Shown here: positions 33,254 to 44,532 of the stretch, piece by piece
Numbering within the stretch: position 1 is the stretch's first letter
How the letters are laid out: every line of letters starts with the position of its first letter
Assembly: GCF_025602895.1 (NCBI RefSeq)
Contig: NW_026516226.1
Location: 310,001 to 374,000 of the forward strand
DNA: 64,000 nt
Direction of reading: 5' to 3'
Source: Polychytrium aggregatum
Lineage: Eukaryota > Chytridiomycota > Chytridiomycetes > Polychytriales
The notes under the pieces: model-generated
Seen by the model: the letters and a program-made list of their open reading frames with translations, nothing else
Told to the model about the DNA's origin: nothing
Database searches by the model: none
Made by a program: the position numbers and the translations under genes

Positions 33254-34942
33254 ACCCAACCTGCATCCATCTCGATACCCGGCTCTGGGTCGATCGAAGT
33301 GGTTGGTGCTTCGCCAGCCCATCGAAGTGATCCCCCCCCCGTGTCCTGGTGTCCGATCGACGAACAAACGAGCCGATGATGCCACAATCCTGCCTGGTCA
33401 ACATAGTCGTTCCCTAATCTTTGCTATGATGTGGAATGCATCAAACCGAAGCAGATAACAGCAACAAAAAAACAGCAAACGAAATCAGAAAAACTGCAAG
33501 ACCGATTGCACTCCAGGCACCTCATAGCACCTTCAGCATCCCTTCCCCTCCCTCCCCCCAACAGGCTTTACGTGGAACTGGTCGGCGCTCGAGTCTCATC
33601 GCGACCGTGATCCCGCCTGAAAGCTGCTGTTTCCTCTCTTGTCGTGTTTGTCACTCGAATGCCCTGTCATCCCTTTCATACCTGCTTCCGTTGCGACCTT
33701 TCCCTTTGCTTCGCATTCTCTGCACTTTTTACTATTATTGTTGTTTCCTTCTTTTCGCGACTGTCCTTGGCCGGTCTGCCACTGCGCCTCCAGCTCTTGA
33801 GCGAGGGTGGAATGGGAGCCCAGGCATACACACTCGCCTGCACACACAACTCGTTTTCCTATTATTACTTTCCCCCCGTTGTCGTTTCTCTCCATACGCC
33901 TGGCTCCCACTTCCATCCCTCATAGAATGATACAGCGTACCTATTTGAAACGAGACACCCTGTTTTGAGTCAGGGTTGTCGTTGATTTCCGGGCCTGAAT
34001 ACACACCGCCTATTGCCACCATGACCAAACAGGGTGCTCACAGTGCCCGAAGTCAAGCGACTCGAGAAGGGCGATATGTTGATATTGTACGGAGCTGTCT
34101 AGAGGGTCGGGTGCATCCACCACTCTCGCTTTGAGACATCAAATATCAGTCAATCGTCACAGACCGACCCAAAATGCATTCAAGAGCGCCGCGCCACACA
34201 CCAGTCGGCTCGATCCGGCGGCCGCGCGGCTGGATCCGGCTCGTCTCGCTCGGCGGCGTCTCGCGCCCGCCGATTGGGCCTCGCTGCTTCTCGCCCGCCT
34301 CGCGGCTGCCCCCCTGTCCTTGCGCCTGCCCAAAGCCAAGGGCCGTCGTCGGTTGCCGCGTTTGTTTTGCCCTCGTCTCCGTCGCTCATCGACCAAGCTC
34401 GCCTGTCTTGGACCGCCTGCTGCTGTCCTCTCATCCACCGATCGGCTGCCCAGGTACGCTTGAGATGGGGATCTCTAGCCGACCGCTTCCCCGTCTGCAT
34501 CGCCCTGCTTCTCCGCCAATGTCCCTTGCGGTCTTGAGTCGGTCGCTTTCCATGACCACCCACCGACTCGAGCAATCGCCCTGAGGGACGGGACGGGTTT
34601 GCTGTTGCCACGGGCGAGGCGGACCGCATCGTCCGTGGGATGCGATATCTGGATGAGCGGCGACTCGCTGCTCGTTTGTTTTTGCTGTTGGCACCACCCG
34701 ATGGCTTGTCGAGCGTCCTCGACCTGCGTGTTAGCCAGCCGTCCAGCCGAGATATCGTCCTCAAACAGCCGTCACTATTTCCGCTTCTTGCTTGGGCCGT
34801 ATGGCCAACGTGAGAATCTGCACTTGGCTAACCCTTCCCGAACGGCCGCTGATACCTCCTATTGCATCACTGCGCAGGCACCCTTTTACTCTCGAGATCC
34901 TCCACATTCCCCTTCGTCCTTATTGAATCCTCGGTCGCCAAG
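33254..34942. other. Long spacer between CAF120-like gene and ARP3
   Basis: This 1.7 kb spacer contains a family A repeat (33929-34115) flanked by T/C-rich DNA. A GC-dense block with alternating Arg/Ala/Leu-type codons at 34180-34420 opens frames on both strands, which I take for composition. A 5' untranslated region of ARP3 probably lies at the right end. Confidence 0.5.
33929..34115 (+). repeat. Dispersed repeat family A, copy 3
   Basis: It starts with ACAGCGTACCTATTTGAAAC and matches the minus strand of 4565-4765 along nearly its whole length, with small indels only. Similarity stops near GTCGGGTGCATCC, so this copy is shorter than copies 1 and 5. Confidence 0.8.
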
Positions 34943-37418
34943 ATGATGCGCACCCGCCCAGTGATTATGGATAATGGAACCGGGTAACGTCCTCAGCCCT
35001 CCTCCTTTCTCATTTGGCGACGTCCGAGGACAGCGCATGGATCGACATGGCGTCATGTCTCCCGCCTCTCGCTCAGTGCTCGACAGCAGCCCACGTCCCC
35101 GTTGCTAGCGACTTGCTGCTGGCTTGTCTGTTTTTTTCTTGGCACTTTCGCTCCTGGCGCCCTGGTATGATAGCAGCGAGCCAGAGCAGGGTTTGCCTTT
35201 CATGGTGAAAGAAGCCCCCGATTGCTAACTCGTCTGCAACCCGTCTCGAACGCCCCTCGGCCATGACCCGCCCTCGGCCATGACCCTCCCTCGACAACGC
35301 TCTCGGCCGGCAGCTACACCAAGCTCGGATATGCTGGCAACCAAGATCCCCAGTTTGTGATCCCCACGGCCATTGCCACCCGCGATGGCCCCTCGACCGG
35401 CAACACCTCCAACCTGGCATACAAGCGCGACATTGCCGACCTCGACTTTTACATTGGCGACCAGGCAGTGCAGAACTCCAAGACGTACTCGCTGAACTAC
35501 CCCATCCGACACGGCCAAGTCGACAACTGGGATCTGATGGAAAAGTTCCACCAAGCCTGCATATTCCAGTATATGCGTTGCGAGCCAGAGGACCACTACT
35601 TTCTCTTGGTGAGCGGTCTGTTGGGGCCCGCGCGTGGCGACAAGTCGGGCAGCTCACTGGCGTTCTGCGCAGAGCTGGAGCGTCGAGTCTGGCGGTGTGT
35701 GGTGGTGACACACTGTTGCATAGACATGCATCGTGAATGGAGCTCGGATCCACACCCCATCGATGTCGATCGGTGGCACTCGACAAACTCCAAGCTTTTG
35801 CATCGCACGTGTGTCCGCAATGCCTGCGCTAATAGCTCCGATCTTCTTGATATGATTGCCCATACTTATGACAGACCGAGCCTCCGCTGAACGCCCCCGA
35901 GAACAGAGAGTATACGGCCGAGATTTTCTTTGAGTCCTTTGGCGTCAAGGGCTTGTATATTGGAGTCCAGGCTGTGCTGGCTCTCGCTGCCGCCTGGATC
36001 AGCAGCAAGAGCGACCAAAAGACTCTGACCGGCACAGTCATCGATTCCGGAGACGGTGTCACGCACGTCATTCCGGTGGTGGAAGGTTACGTCATTGGAT
36101 CGTCCATCAAGCACATCCCCATTGCCGGCCGCGACATCACCTACTTTGTGCAGCAGCTCCTGCGTGAGCGCGAGAACAGCATCCCCCCCGAGGAGACCAT
36201 GGAGGTGGCCAAGTTCATCAAGGAAAACTACTCCTACGTGGCTCCCGATATTGTCAAGGAGTTCAAGAAGTACGATGCCGACGGCGCCAAGTGGATCAAG
36301 AAGCACGAGTTCATCCATAGCGTGACCAAGAAGGTGAGTGACCCGGGCGGTGCTCCGTGCTGCGGATGTGCTGCGGGAGTGTCGGGAATGAGACTCGTAC
36401 ATCCAGGGCAAGTGCCCTGCGATCGGCTCCGATGGGATCCAGAGGATGTCAGGCAGTCCAATGCGAGCATGCCGCCGCTCCTCTCGCCTAGCATGGCGCA
36501 TTCATATTGATCCGCATGTCTCACTTGTATCCGTACTTTGGATCACGCTCGAATCCCACGGATGGCGCTATCGATCCAACTCGTTGCCGTGACGGGGTTG
36601 TGAATAGCCATACACGGTGGACATTGGATTTGAGCGGTTCATGGCCCCCGAAATCTTCTTCAGCCCCGAGATTTCCAACGCGGACTTTCTCACTCCTCTG
36701 CCTCAAGTCGTCGACCAGGTGATCCAGAGCTGCCCCATCGATAACCGACGAGGCCTCTACAAGGTATGTGCAGATGAAAGTGCCTGTCAGCCAGCGGATC
36801 GCCCACGTTCGCGCGAAACGGTCGCCTGGATCGCAACAAGCGAGTCTGAGTGGCAGCAACCACTGCGCTCGTACTGACGGCTCGAATGATTATGCCTCTG
36901 TCCTTCCCCCACACGTTCGACAGAACATTGTGCTTTCGGGCGGATCGACCATGTTCAAGGACTTTGCCCGACGTTTGGAGCGCGACATCAACCGACTGAG
37001 CTCGGCCCGACTTCAGGCCATCCAAGCCGTGAACCAGGCCAACATGAGCCACGGCCAGATCAACGCAACCGCGATCGAAGTCAATGTCGTCAGCCACAAG
37101 CGCCAGCGCAACGCTGTCTGGTCAGGCGCCAGTATTCTGGCTGATACGGTATGTAGTTGGCGACCGACTGCATGTGCTCGGTGATGGTGACAAGAGCCGC
37201 GACTGATCCTGGTGCATTGTTTGTCTTTTGTTGGTGCTGGTTGCTGCTGGTTGGTGCTGGTTGCTGCTGGTTGCTGCTGGTTGCTGCTGGTTGGTGCTGG
37301 TTGCTGCTGGTTGCTACTCCAGCCCGAGTTTTTCAGCTTCTGCCACACGAAGGAGCAGTACGACGAGTATGGCCCCAGCATTGCCCGATACAACAAAGTC
37401 TTTGGATCGGTTCTGTAA
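34943..37418 (+). CDS. ARP3: Actin-related protein 3 (ARP2/3 complex subunit), six exons
   Basis: ARP3 is one of the two actin-like subunits that nucleate branched actin filaments. Exons at 34943-34983, 35314-35608, 35875-36333, 36608-36763, 36924-37148 and 37323-37418 join in phase and give 423 residues, the normal size. Landmarks are [88 protein letters not shown] and the C-terminal [18 protein letters not shown]. Two adjacent in-frame ATGs (34943 and 34946) can start it. The last intron consists largely of a 10-base tandem repeat that runs up to the acceptor. Confidence 0.96.
37231..37317 (+). repeat. 10-base tandem repeat, unit TTGCTGCTGG, about 9 copies, in last ARP3 intron
   Basis: Nine units alternate between TTGCTGCTGG and TTGGTGCTGG and end five bases before the splice acceptor used at 37323. 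The array fills most of the intron and takes the place of a normal pyrimidine tract. Confidence 0.93.
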
Positions 37419-39275
37419 ACTGTACAAGTAACGGTGCAGATGGCCGTCTGCTGGGAAAGTGGTGTGGCAGAAGGCCCGCCAAAGCCCATCCCTTCCCTGT
37501 CATGGCTGTTTCTTCCGACGTTTTTGTGAACGAGGGAGGGAGTGTGTGTGATTCCGTTCTCTCTGGCCTTGAGTCCACACAAAATGAAACAGGGCACCCT
37601 GTTTCTGGGTCCTGAATATACACCCGACCACAACGGACATTGTGTCCAGGGAGACAGACATTGCGATTACCTTTGGGCATGGCCCGAGGAAGTAAGGAGT
37701 GCTTATCGAGCTCGCGGAGACCCAGGTTCGCCAGGTGTCTTGAACAGTCCCACCGCCCCCAGAAGCACCATGTCTCAGAAAACATGCCGAGCGATACAGG
37801 TCCAGGGTACCAGAATCGGAGCCTGGTCCTGGCCAGAGCAGCGACAAAGCCGGGCGATGCAAGGACTGAGAAGAGAGGGGGAGGAAAGAGACAAGACCCC
37901 AGATCGTCCGCGAGCATGCGAGCAGCAGGAGACCCGCGACAGGGCGGTGGATGGGGGGTGGGTCACTCGCATGGATGGCAGGTGCCCCAGGAACGGCGCA
38001 TGAGCGCTCGCAGCACGGGAGCGACACGCGAGCATCGCCCAGGATGAAAAGAAAGGAAAAGGAAAGGATGGCAGCATGGGGACGACGACAGGGGAGGGAC
38101 CTTGCCATGTCTTGTGAGCTGACATGGCCTTGTGGAGGGGGTGGTGGGGGTGGTGCATGGTCTGGCATTGCCTGTTGGTGTGATGCTGTGGCGGACATTG
38201 CCTGTGCTGCCCAGCACTGTACAGCATTGTCCAACGGTGTCTGCTAGTCACCTGCATGGCCTGCCGGTGGGCTGGAGGCCGCCTTGCTCGCGGCTTCGGT
38301 GAAGGTTGCTGAAGCAGAAAGCAAGTCTGAGGCCATTCCTGGAAGCCCAGAGGGCTGCAGCACGAAGAAGGGAAAGAAAAGGCGAGAAAGTGAGAGCGCT
38401 GCCTCAGGGCGAATCGGGCAAGAGAGCCTCGAGTGAAAGCCTCGAGCGAAAGCCCCAAGAAGGCCGACAGCAAGAGGATTGGGTGCGGCAAGGACAGCGG
38501 GACAGGAATAGCAATTGGGCGGCAAGGGGTAAGCGGCGCGTGCCCAGCTGACCCCAGACGCGCGAGCCCAATGCCAAAGAGGCAAGTGGGATACACGCAC
38601 TGTTGCAGACAAATTTGCACGGAGACACAAGGGGCACTCGGGCAAGGCAGGCGGGGGCGGCTGGGAGGGACAGAGAGCGCTGAGTGCTGTACAGCACGGG
38701 GCCGATGTCAGGTTGCACGGAAGAAGAAAGGAAAGGAAAGGGCAGCAGCCGTGCAAGGGCGGCTGGCCCTGCCACCGATCGTCGGGAGCAAGCGACGCTG
38801 CTGGATTGTCCCTTTTGCGGCTGCTGGCGGGGCAAGTGCATGCAGACCCAGGAGTATTGTTAGCGGAAGCATTAGCAGAAACAGACGCACTGGAGCAAGT
38901 CGCCTTGGTGATTTGCTGGCAATAACGATAGCAATGGAGCGCATCGTCGCCGAAACCAAAGGCCCTGGGCCACTGTGACAGAGCCGATCGACCGCAACAG
39001 AGCTGCAACAGAGCTGCAACAGGACAACGGGGCTGGACACACTGCGACAAGACACCCACCGCGACAAGACACCCACAGAGCAATGCGTTGTGCATCGCCT
39101 TGGTCGGGCGACCACATGTGCCCTTGCTGCCCTGGCCCCGCTGCGCCGCACGATGCGCACAACGAGGAAGGGCCTCAGGCGACAAGCACCGGCGCCCCCG
39201 CAGCAAGCACCTCGTCGGTCGCCCGTCCCCTCCCACGGCCGCGGTCGCTCTCGCCCACTCTCGGCTGACAACAAA
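37419..39275. other. Long spacer between ARP3 and the chitinase gene
   Basis: Apart from the family A repeat at 37571-37690, this 1.9 kb stretch has no supported gene. It is rich in purines on the plus strand from about 37850 to 38450 and contains short imperfect repeats (CAGAGCTGCAA near 38995-39020). Minus-strand open frames of up to 387 codons look like composition. Confidence 0.5.
37571..37690 (+). repeat. Dispersed repeat family A, copy 4
   Basis: It starts near AATGAAACAGGGCACCCTG and shares GTCCTGAATATACACCC and GACATTGCGATTACCTTTGGG with the other copies, most closely with 8511-8625. Confidence 0.7.
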
Positions 39276-39283
39276 TATAAATA
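39276..39283 (+). promoter_or_regulatory. TATA box of the chitinase gene
   Basis: A perfect TATAAATA lies 84 bases before the chitinase ATG. It is the clearest TATA box in the window and fits a strongly or conditionally expressed gene. Confidence 0.7.
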
Positions 39284-39366
39284 CCGGCGTCGCCCTCCCG
39301 ATCCTCATCTCGCCATCACCGAGAATCTCATCACCACTCCGCATACCAGCACTAATCCGAGTCATC

Positions 39367-41169
39367 ATGAAGGTCCTCTCTGCCGCCGTTTTGTTGGCCT
39401 CCTCCATCGCCGTCGCCGCCGCCGCTGCTAGCCAGAAGGTCGTTGGCGGTTACCTCCTCCTGAACCCCACCGATGGCCCTGCCAAGCTCAAGGCTCTGGC
39501 CGACAACGCCGCCACTATCCCTGTCAACCGCATCTTCCTGTCCTTCCTCCGTCCCGATATGTGAGTGTGTCTGCATTCTCATGTGTCTCTGGTTGCCTCG
39601 ATGCCCGCCTCGGTACTCACCGGCCCTTCCCTCCTTCTCCAGGATCTACGAGTCTGGAAGCAACACCCTCGCCACTGCTGGTCTTGGCTACGGAACTTCT
39701 GGTGACTATGGTTTCGCTGATCTCAAGGCCCAGATTGCCAAGCTCAAGGCTGGCGGCGTTGAGGTCTTTGTCTCCGTTGGTGGCTGGAACTACAACTGCT
39801 TCCCCTGTAAGTAGCTCCCACCGCTTCCCACGCCGGAGCGCATCCGTTACTCGATCCACACATCCCCACTGCCGCTCTGGAGCGCACTCGCTCATCCTGT
39901 TGTCCCATCCCGCCCTCGCCCACAGACGCCTACGCCACCTACTCTGTCGGCGGCTACGGCACCTCGACCCCCAACTACTGGAAGATTGCCCAGTTCGGCA
40001 GCCTCAGCAACTGCAACGAGAGCAACCAGTACTGCTACGTCTGCGAGCCCAAGTCTGAGAACACCTCGCTCTCTGACTTTACCATCTTCCCCGAGCCCGC
40101 CAAGTCGGCCACCTGGAAGTCGGCCCAGAGCTACATTGCTGCCAACGCCAAGGGCGGTGCTCCCCAGTGGCACCCCGAGCTCATTGGTGGCGCCAAGTGG
40201 ACCGACAAGGGCAACACCGTCACCGTCCCCGGTGATGGCACCTGGTCCACCAAGGGCCGTGATCCCTACCAGGATCTCGTCTACCTCGCCAAGGATCTTG
40301 GCCTGGACGGTGTCGACATTGACTACGAGGAGATGTGGCACGCTGATACCTTCAAGACCGGCTCGGGCCCCTACAACCTGCCCCAGACTGTCTACAAGTA
40401 CACTGCCATCGCCAAGGACGTCATCCTGAACATCCAGTCCATCTACCCCACCCTCAAGCTCTCCACCGCTGCCTCTGCTGCCGGTGGCCTCAGCACCAAC
40501 TGGTGGGGCGGTAACCTCAAGGGTGTCTGGTACTACGCCTCCCAGTGGTACCCCGATGTCATCAACTTCATGACCACTGGCAACAACGCCGGTGGCCTCA
40601 ACATCATGACCTACGATCTCTCGGACAACAACCAGTTCCACGAGTGCCCCGCTGGCGACAACACCCCCTGTGACCTCCAGGACCAGGTTGCCTTCTACAT
40701 GAGCGGCTACACCCAGAACAAGATCCCTGCCTATGTCGGCTACGAGATCGGCACCCCCGCCTACCCCGACCCCGTTCAGGACCCCACTCACCAGGTTCCC
40801 CTGACCCAGGCCCGCCTCAGCGCCATCCTCTCCAACACCCAGCCCCAGTACAACGGCGGCTTCTTCTGGGAGCTGTACAAGCCCGAGGGCAAGGGTGACA
40901 TTGATGCCACCACTTCTGCCCAGCAGATCTGCAAGGCCGTTCTTGGTGCCAGCACCGCTCGCTGCTCCGGCGTCATTCCTCCCGCTAGCGGACCCGTCGT
41001 CACCTCCACCAAGGCCCCTGCCACCTCCACCAAGAAGACCACCACCACCACTACCACCACCAAGGCTCCCGCCACCTCCACCAAGAAGACCACCAAGAAG
41101 ACTACCAAGAAGACTACCAAGAAGACCACCAAGAAGGCCAAGACCACCAAGGCCCCCAAGACCAAGTAG
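39367..41169 (+). CDS. Secreted GH18 chitinase-like protein with a Lys/Thr tail
   Basis: Exons at 39367-39560, 39643-39806 and 39926-41169 join in phase and give 533 residues. A signal peptide (MKVLSAAVLLASSIAVAAA) is followed by a GH18 barrel: VEVFVSVGGWNYNC is the SxGG motif, and DGVDIDYEE is the DxxDxDxE catalytic motif with its terminal acid Glu. Between them lies a long insert (about residues 125-235) with cysteines. Later barrel strands (GLNIMTYDLSDNNQ, GGFFWELYKPEG) are present. The last 55 residues are Thr, Lys, Ala and Pro only (KKTTKK repeats), probably a linker or wall-binding tail. Codon use is far more C-ended than in the neighbours, which suggests high expression. Chitin as substrate is inferred. 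Such enzymes remodel the wall or attack host or detrital chitin. Confidence 0.9.
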
Positions 41170-41348
41170 GGCGCTGTCGAGGAGTCTGCTTAAACGGCTT
41201 GTCACCGTCGTGTCTCCCTCCACCTTATAAATCTCTATAATCACTATACGACCTTTGACTTCATTCTGGCCCGCTAAATCCGGTGTATATTGGCCATGCT
41301 GCCAGCGCCGCAGGAGTGTATTTGGCGGCCCAATGTTTAATTGCACAG

Positions 41349-41354
41349 AATAAA
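41349..41354 (+). terminator. Candidate poly(A) signal AATAAA of the chitinase gene
   Basis: AATAAA occurs 180 bases after the chitinase stop codon and immediately before the family A copy 5 repeat. Confidence 0.45.
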
Positions 41355-41625
41355 CAGCAGGAGAACCTATTTCGAACGAGACGCCCTGTTGATGACTTCT
41401 GGCCCTGAATGCCCCACCCGTCCATCGCGAACATGGCCAAACAGCGTGCTCAGAGTGTCTGGAAGACAAGCGGCTCTGGCCACTCGAGCAATCTCGATGG
41501 TCAAGTGAATGCACTTGCACTCCCGCATCGCGATGCCAATTCCAGTCGATTGTCGTCACAGGGGGTATTGTATTGAAGGTAATGCTCCCGAAACCAACGG
41601 AGACAAAACAACTCTCAACGAGATC
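41355..41625 (+). repeat. Dispersed repeat family A, copy 5
   Basis: The start (AACCTATTTCGAACGAGACGCC) matches copy 3. The distal half (TGCACTCCCGCATCGCGATGCC, TCGATTGTCGTCACAG, GCTCCCGAAACC) matches copy 1. Copies 1 and 5 therefore define a full element of roughly 270-325 bases. Confidence 0.72.
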
Positions 41626-41820
41626 CTGGGGATGAACCAACCGCACGACCAACACGGCCGGATATGCCATGCCATCGACGCGGAGGTCATGATGGATTGC
41701 CCTTGTTGCGTTCCTGGTCAATATCATTAGTTTACATGCTGTACCGCGTATGTATTGGAATATATCGCGTCGATTGAATGGGGACACATACGGAAATCAG
41801 ATCCTCTTTGGCGGCGAACA

Positions 41821-43383
41821 TCATTCTTGATACTTGCCCAGGCGCTTCAGCTCGTGCTTTGCTTCCCACCACCCCTGGTCTGCTGACCTATGATACCACA
41901 AGACGGCGGTGTCGATGTCTTTGGCCACACCAAGACCATTCCTGAAGCAGTTTCCCAGCCGGACCTGTCCGTGTTGGTTGCCCTGCTCAGCCGATTTGCG
42001 ATACCACTCGGCTGCCTTGGTTTCGTCCTTGGTGACTCCCCACCCGTTGCCGTAGCACGCACCAACCATCCACTGCCCGTACGAGTTGTCCTGGTCGGCT
42101 GCCTTGCTGAACCAGTAGAACGCCTTGGAGTAGCTTCTCGGAACTCCTCGGTAATAGAAATAGCAGCATCCGGTCCAAAACTGGCTATCGCTGTGACCCT
42201 CGTTGGCAAGCTGCTCAAAGATGCTCACCGCCGTGTCGCTTGTCCCTTCTTTGCCGTATTCGATTCCAAATTTGCAATTCAGACACAGGGCTGTGAGGTG
42301 CTTGCAGAGCCAGTCTCGCTCCGATCCAAGCTGACACAGCTTGAAGAGTTTGCGTGCAGCGGGTGAGTGGGAGCCAGGCGCATTATATCCGCCAAAGCAT
42401 TTTCCATCGCCAAGGGAAAACTCTGGAGACTGGTTCTCTCGGATGATCAGGATGCCCCTCTGCTTGTCTTGCTGAGTTCCCCGGCCGAGGTAGAGCATCC
42501 AGCCAACCATATGGGTGGCGATGGGCTTGGTGATCCGATCGGTGGACTTGTCGCTGACCTCCTGCCAGTGGCTGAAGGCATCGACATCACTCTGCTCGAC
42601 ACCGTGGCCGATGAATGAGACCCAGCCGCCAAGGAATGTTGCTCCAAGGCGAGCACTTTTGTCGCCTTGACTGGCAGCTTTGGTGTACCACTCGATGGCG
42701 GTGGTGAGATCTTGCTTGACACCCTCCCCGTTCTCGTAACATTGGGCGAGACTGGCACTGGCCTGAGCGATTCCGCGGTTGGCACATTCATGGAGCAGCC
42801 CGATGGCTTTGGTGTGGTCTTGGTCGGCTCCGTGACCGGTGAGATAACACTTGGCCAGACTCAGGTGGGCCATTGGATGGCCGGCCCCTGCAGCTTTTTC
42901 CAGAAGGCTCAGGATGCGGCCGTTTTGTGAAGATGGCGTGGAGCGCTCGGAAGCGGCGTCATCAGAGTCGCTGTCATCATAAGCGTCATCCGGTTCATCT
43001 TCACACTCTGCCCGCCTGTCGATCTTCAACAGCAGGAACCGAGCCAGGAAGAGCGAGGCGACGATGTCTGCTTGGTCGGTCAGGGCGGCAAGCCAAGAGT
43101 GGTCGTCGACGGCTTGATCGCCGAATCGGCGAGAGATGGCGATCATATCGCTCGGCAAGATCAAGTCGGGCAGCGGCTTGTCTGGGCGATACAGGCCATT
43201 TCCCCTGCACCAGCGGCGGAATCGAGTCAGCTTGGAGTTCAAGATCGGACCAGCCCGTCTGCAGATCCCAAACAGTGCACCGAGCTCGTTCAGCGTGAGT
43301 GACAGCGTGAAGCAATCATTGGAGAAGACGATCGTCAGGATGTCCGGGCCACAGCGGTGGTCAAAGGTGAGTCCCTGGGCCAT
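41821..43383 (-). CDS. Sel1-like repeat protein
   Basis: A single exon of 520 residues ends at 41821. The N-terminal 120 residues (TFDHRCGPDILTIVFSND, FRRWCRGNGLYRPDKPLPDL) form a conserved leader seen before Sel1 arrays in chytrid proteins as far as I recall; its function is unknown. After an acidic linker about seven Sel1 repeats follow (for example AHLSLAKCYLTGHGADQDHT, ASLAQCYENGEGVKQDLTTA, WYRKSAEQGNQHGQVRLGNC). Sel1 solenoids are protein-binding adaptors. The ATG at 43383 is the first in frame, but the frame stays open without an ATG up to about 43555 and reads plausibly (NTFVLDGSVQGGISSLITSG), so an upstream first exon may exist. Confidence 0.8.
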   Translation of the reverse strand: MAQGLTFDHRCGPDILTIVFSNDCFTLSLTLNELGALFGICRRAGPILNSKLTRFRRWCRGNGLYRPDKPLPDLILPSDMIAISRRFGDQAVDDHSWLAALTDQADIVASLFLARFLLLKIDRRAECEDEPDDAYDDSDSDDAASERSTPSSQNGRILSLLEKAAGAGHPMAHLSLAKCYLTGHGADQDHTKAIGLLHECANRGIAQASASLAQCYENGEGVKQDLTTAIEWYTKAASQGDKSARLGATFLGGWVSFIGHGVEQSDVDAFSHWQEVSDKSTDRITKPIATHMVGWMLYLGRGTQQDKQRGILIIRENQSPEFSLGDGKCFGGYNAPGSHSPAARKLFKLCQLGSERDWLCKHLTALCLNCKFGIEYGKEGTSDTAVSIFEQLANEGHSDSQFWTGCCYFYYRGVPRSYSKAFYWFSKAADQDNSYGQWMVGACYGNGWGVTKDETKAAEWYRKSAEQGNQHGQVRLGNCFRNGLGVAKDIDTAVLWYHRSADQGWWEAKHELKRLGKYQE

Positions 43384-44532
43384 GGCTTGCACGGCGGCAG
43401 ATGGCAGTCGGAGGGGCAAATGAAGGATACCAGATGTGATGAGAGACGAGATGCCCCCTTGGACAGAGCCATCGAGAACGAAAGTGTTGGGCTTGGACTG
43501 CGGATCCCTCGCGACTGGTGCATGTGGCGACGATGCCGTGGGCCTGAGAAGCTTCCCTGGACACCCTCACGGTCGATGCCGTATCTGCACCTAAGTGAAA
43601 ACGCAAAGGCGAGGGCCATGTAGGACCCAGCAGATCCCTTGGACAGACGTGCGTAGGCGAAGAAGGCGCCTGGGATGCTCTAGTGGAGAATGGGTCGGTC
43701 CCAAGACGAAGCCGAAAGGGCCGGGCGGGTTGAATACTGACGGACATGCCGGGAGAGGTCGACAAGCTGCATAGCGAAGAACCCATCATGGAACAGGCCC
43801 TCGTCGACGAGTGAGCTGGTTTGGAACAGATGGTGCGTGACTCGATGTGGATTCTCGCTGGATGGAGACCAGACCTGGCGACTCGAGTACGATGTATGAG
43901 GCACTCGAGTATCTCGACAGAGAGAGCGAGGTGCCAGGGTCCCTGGGGTTTTGATGGCCAGTGTCTGGCCGTGAAGACGAACGCACAATTGAACAGGAGC
44001 CGGGCATCGAAAGCAGTAATCCAGCCACTGGTTCGGGAGCGCCGAGGCACTCAGCATCCGCATCAACAATTGTCAACAGCGGAGCCAGATGGACTGGCAA
44101 GGCTGGAGACCGATCAGGGCTTGACCAGCAGAACGAGACCAGAGCACGAGGAGGTGGTCGACTTGTGGGATGGCGTGCATATCTGCAGCCAGACACAAAC
44201 AAAGATATAAGAGTGTCGAACTTGCACATGTGTTCCCACTGAGTGAGCTGATCGCTGAACGAACAGTGGATTTGCAAGCAGCTTGCTGGGCGAGGCAACA
44301 GCACAGTATCGAGGGCAGCCGAGAGGAAGCAAGGGCACCCATTCAATGCAATATGGCAAGCAGCCAGGCCAAAGGCGCTTTCCCCTGGCTGCCCAGACGA
44401 CAAAAGGCACTCCCTCACCCTTTCCCCTCGTCGTCGTTGTCTCGTTTTGCCCTTTCGGCTCCCTCCTCGCTCTCCTGCCCTCATCTGGCTTTGGCATCAA
44501 CACCTTCGTCGCCCTCACCCCGCCTCTCCGCC
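43384..44532. other. Divergent spacer between Sel1 gene and A-T-R gene
   Basis: It may hold a missing first exon of the Sel1 gene near 43400-43560 (minus). The rest shows only non-coding open frames. A C/T-rich tract at 44395-44530 leads into the start of the A-T-R gene. Confidence 0.45.

Noticed and set aside
38244-39407. 387-codon minus-strand frame before the chitinase
   Set aside because: Cys/Arg/Ser-rich low-complexity text without domain motifs. It overlaps the chitinase TATA box, leader and first codons on the other strand.
39890-41787. 631-codon minus-strand frame opposite the chitinase, rich in Gly and Val
   Set aside because: It is an effect of the strongly C-ended codon use of the chitinase. 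No initiation context or motif supports it.
43384-43560. Extending the Sel1 protein upstream to a definite start
   Set aside because: The frame is open and plausible, but I found no ATG or first exon whose phase fits, so the first in-frame ATG is used and the doubt is noted.
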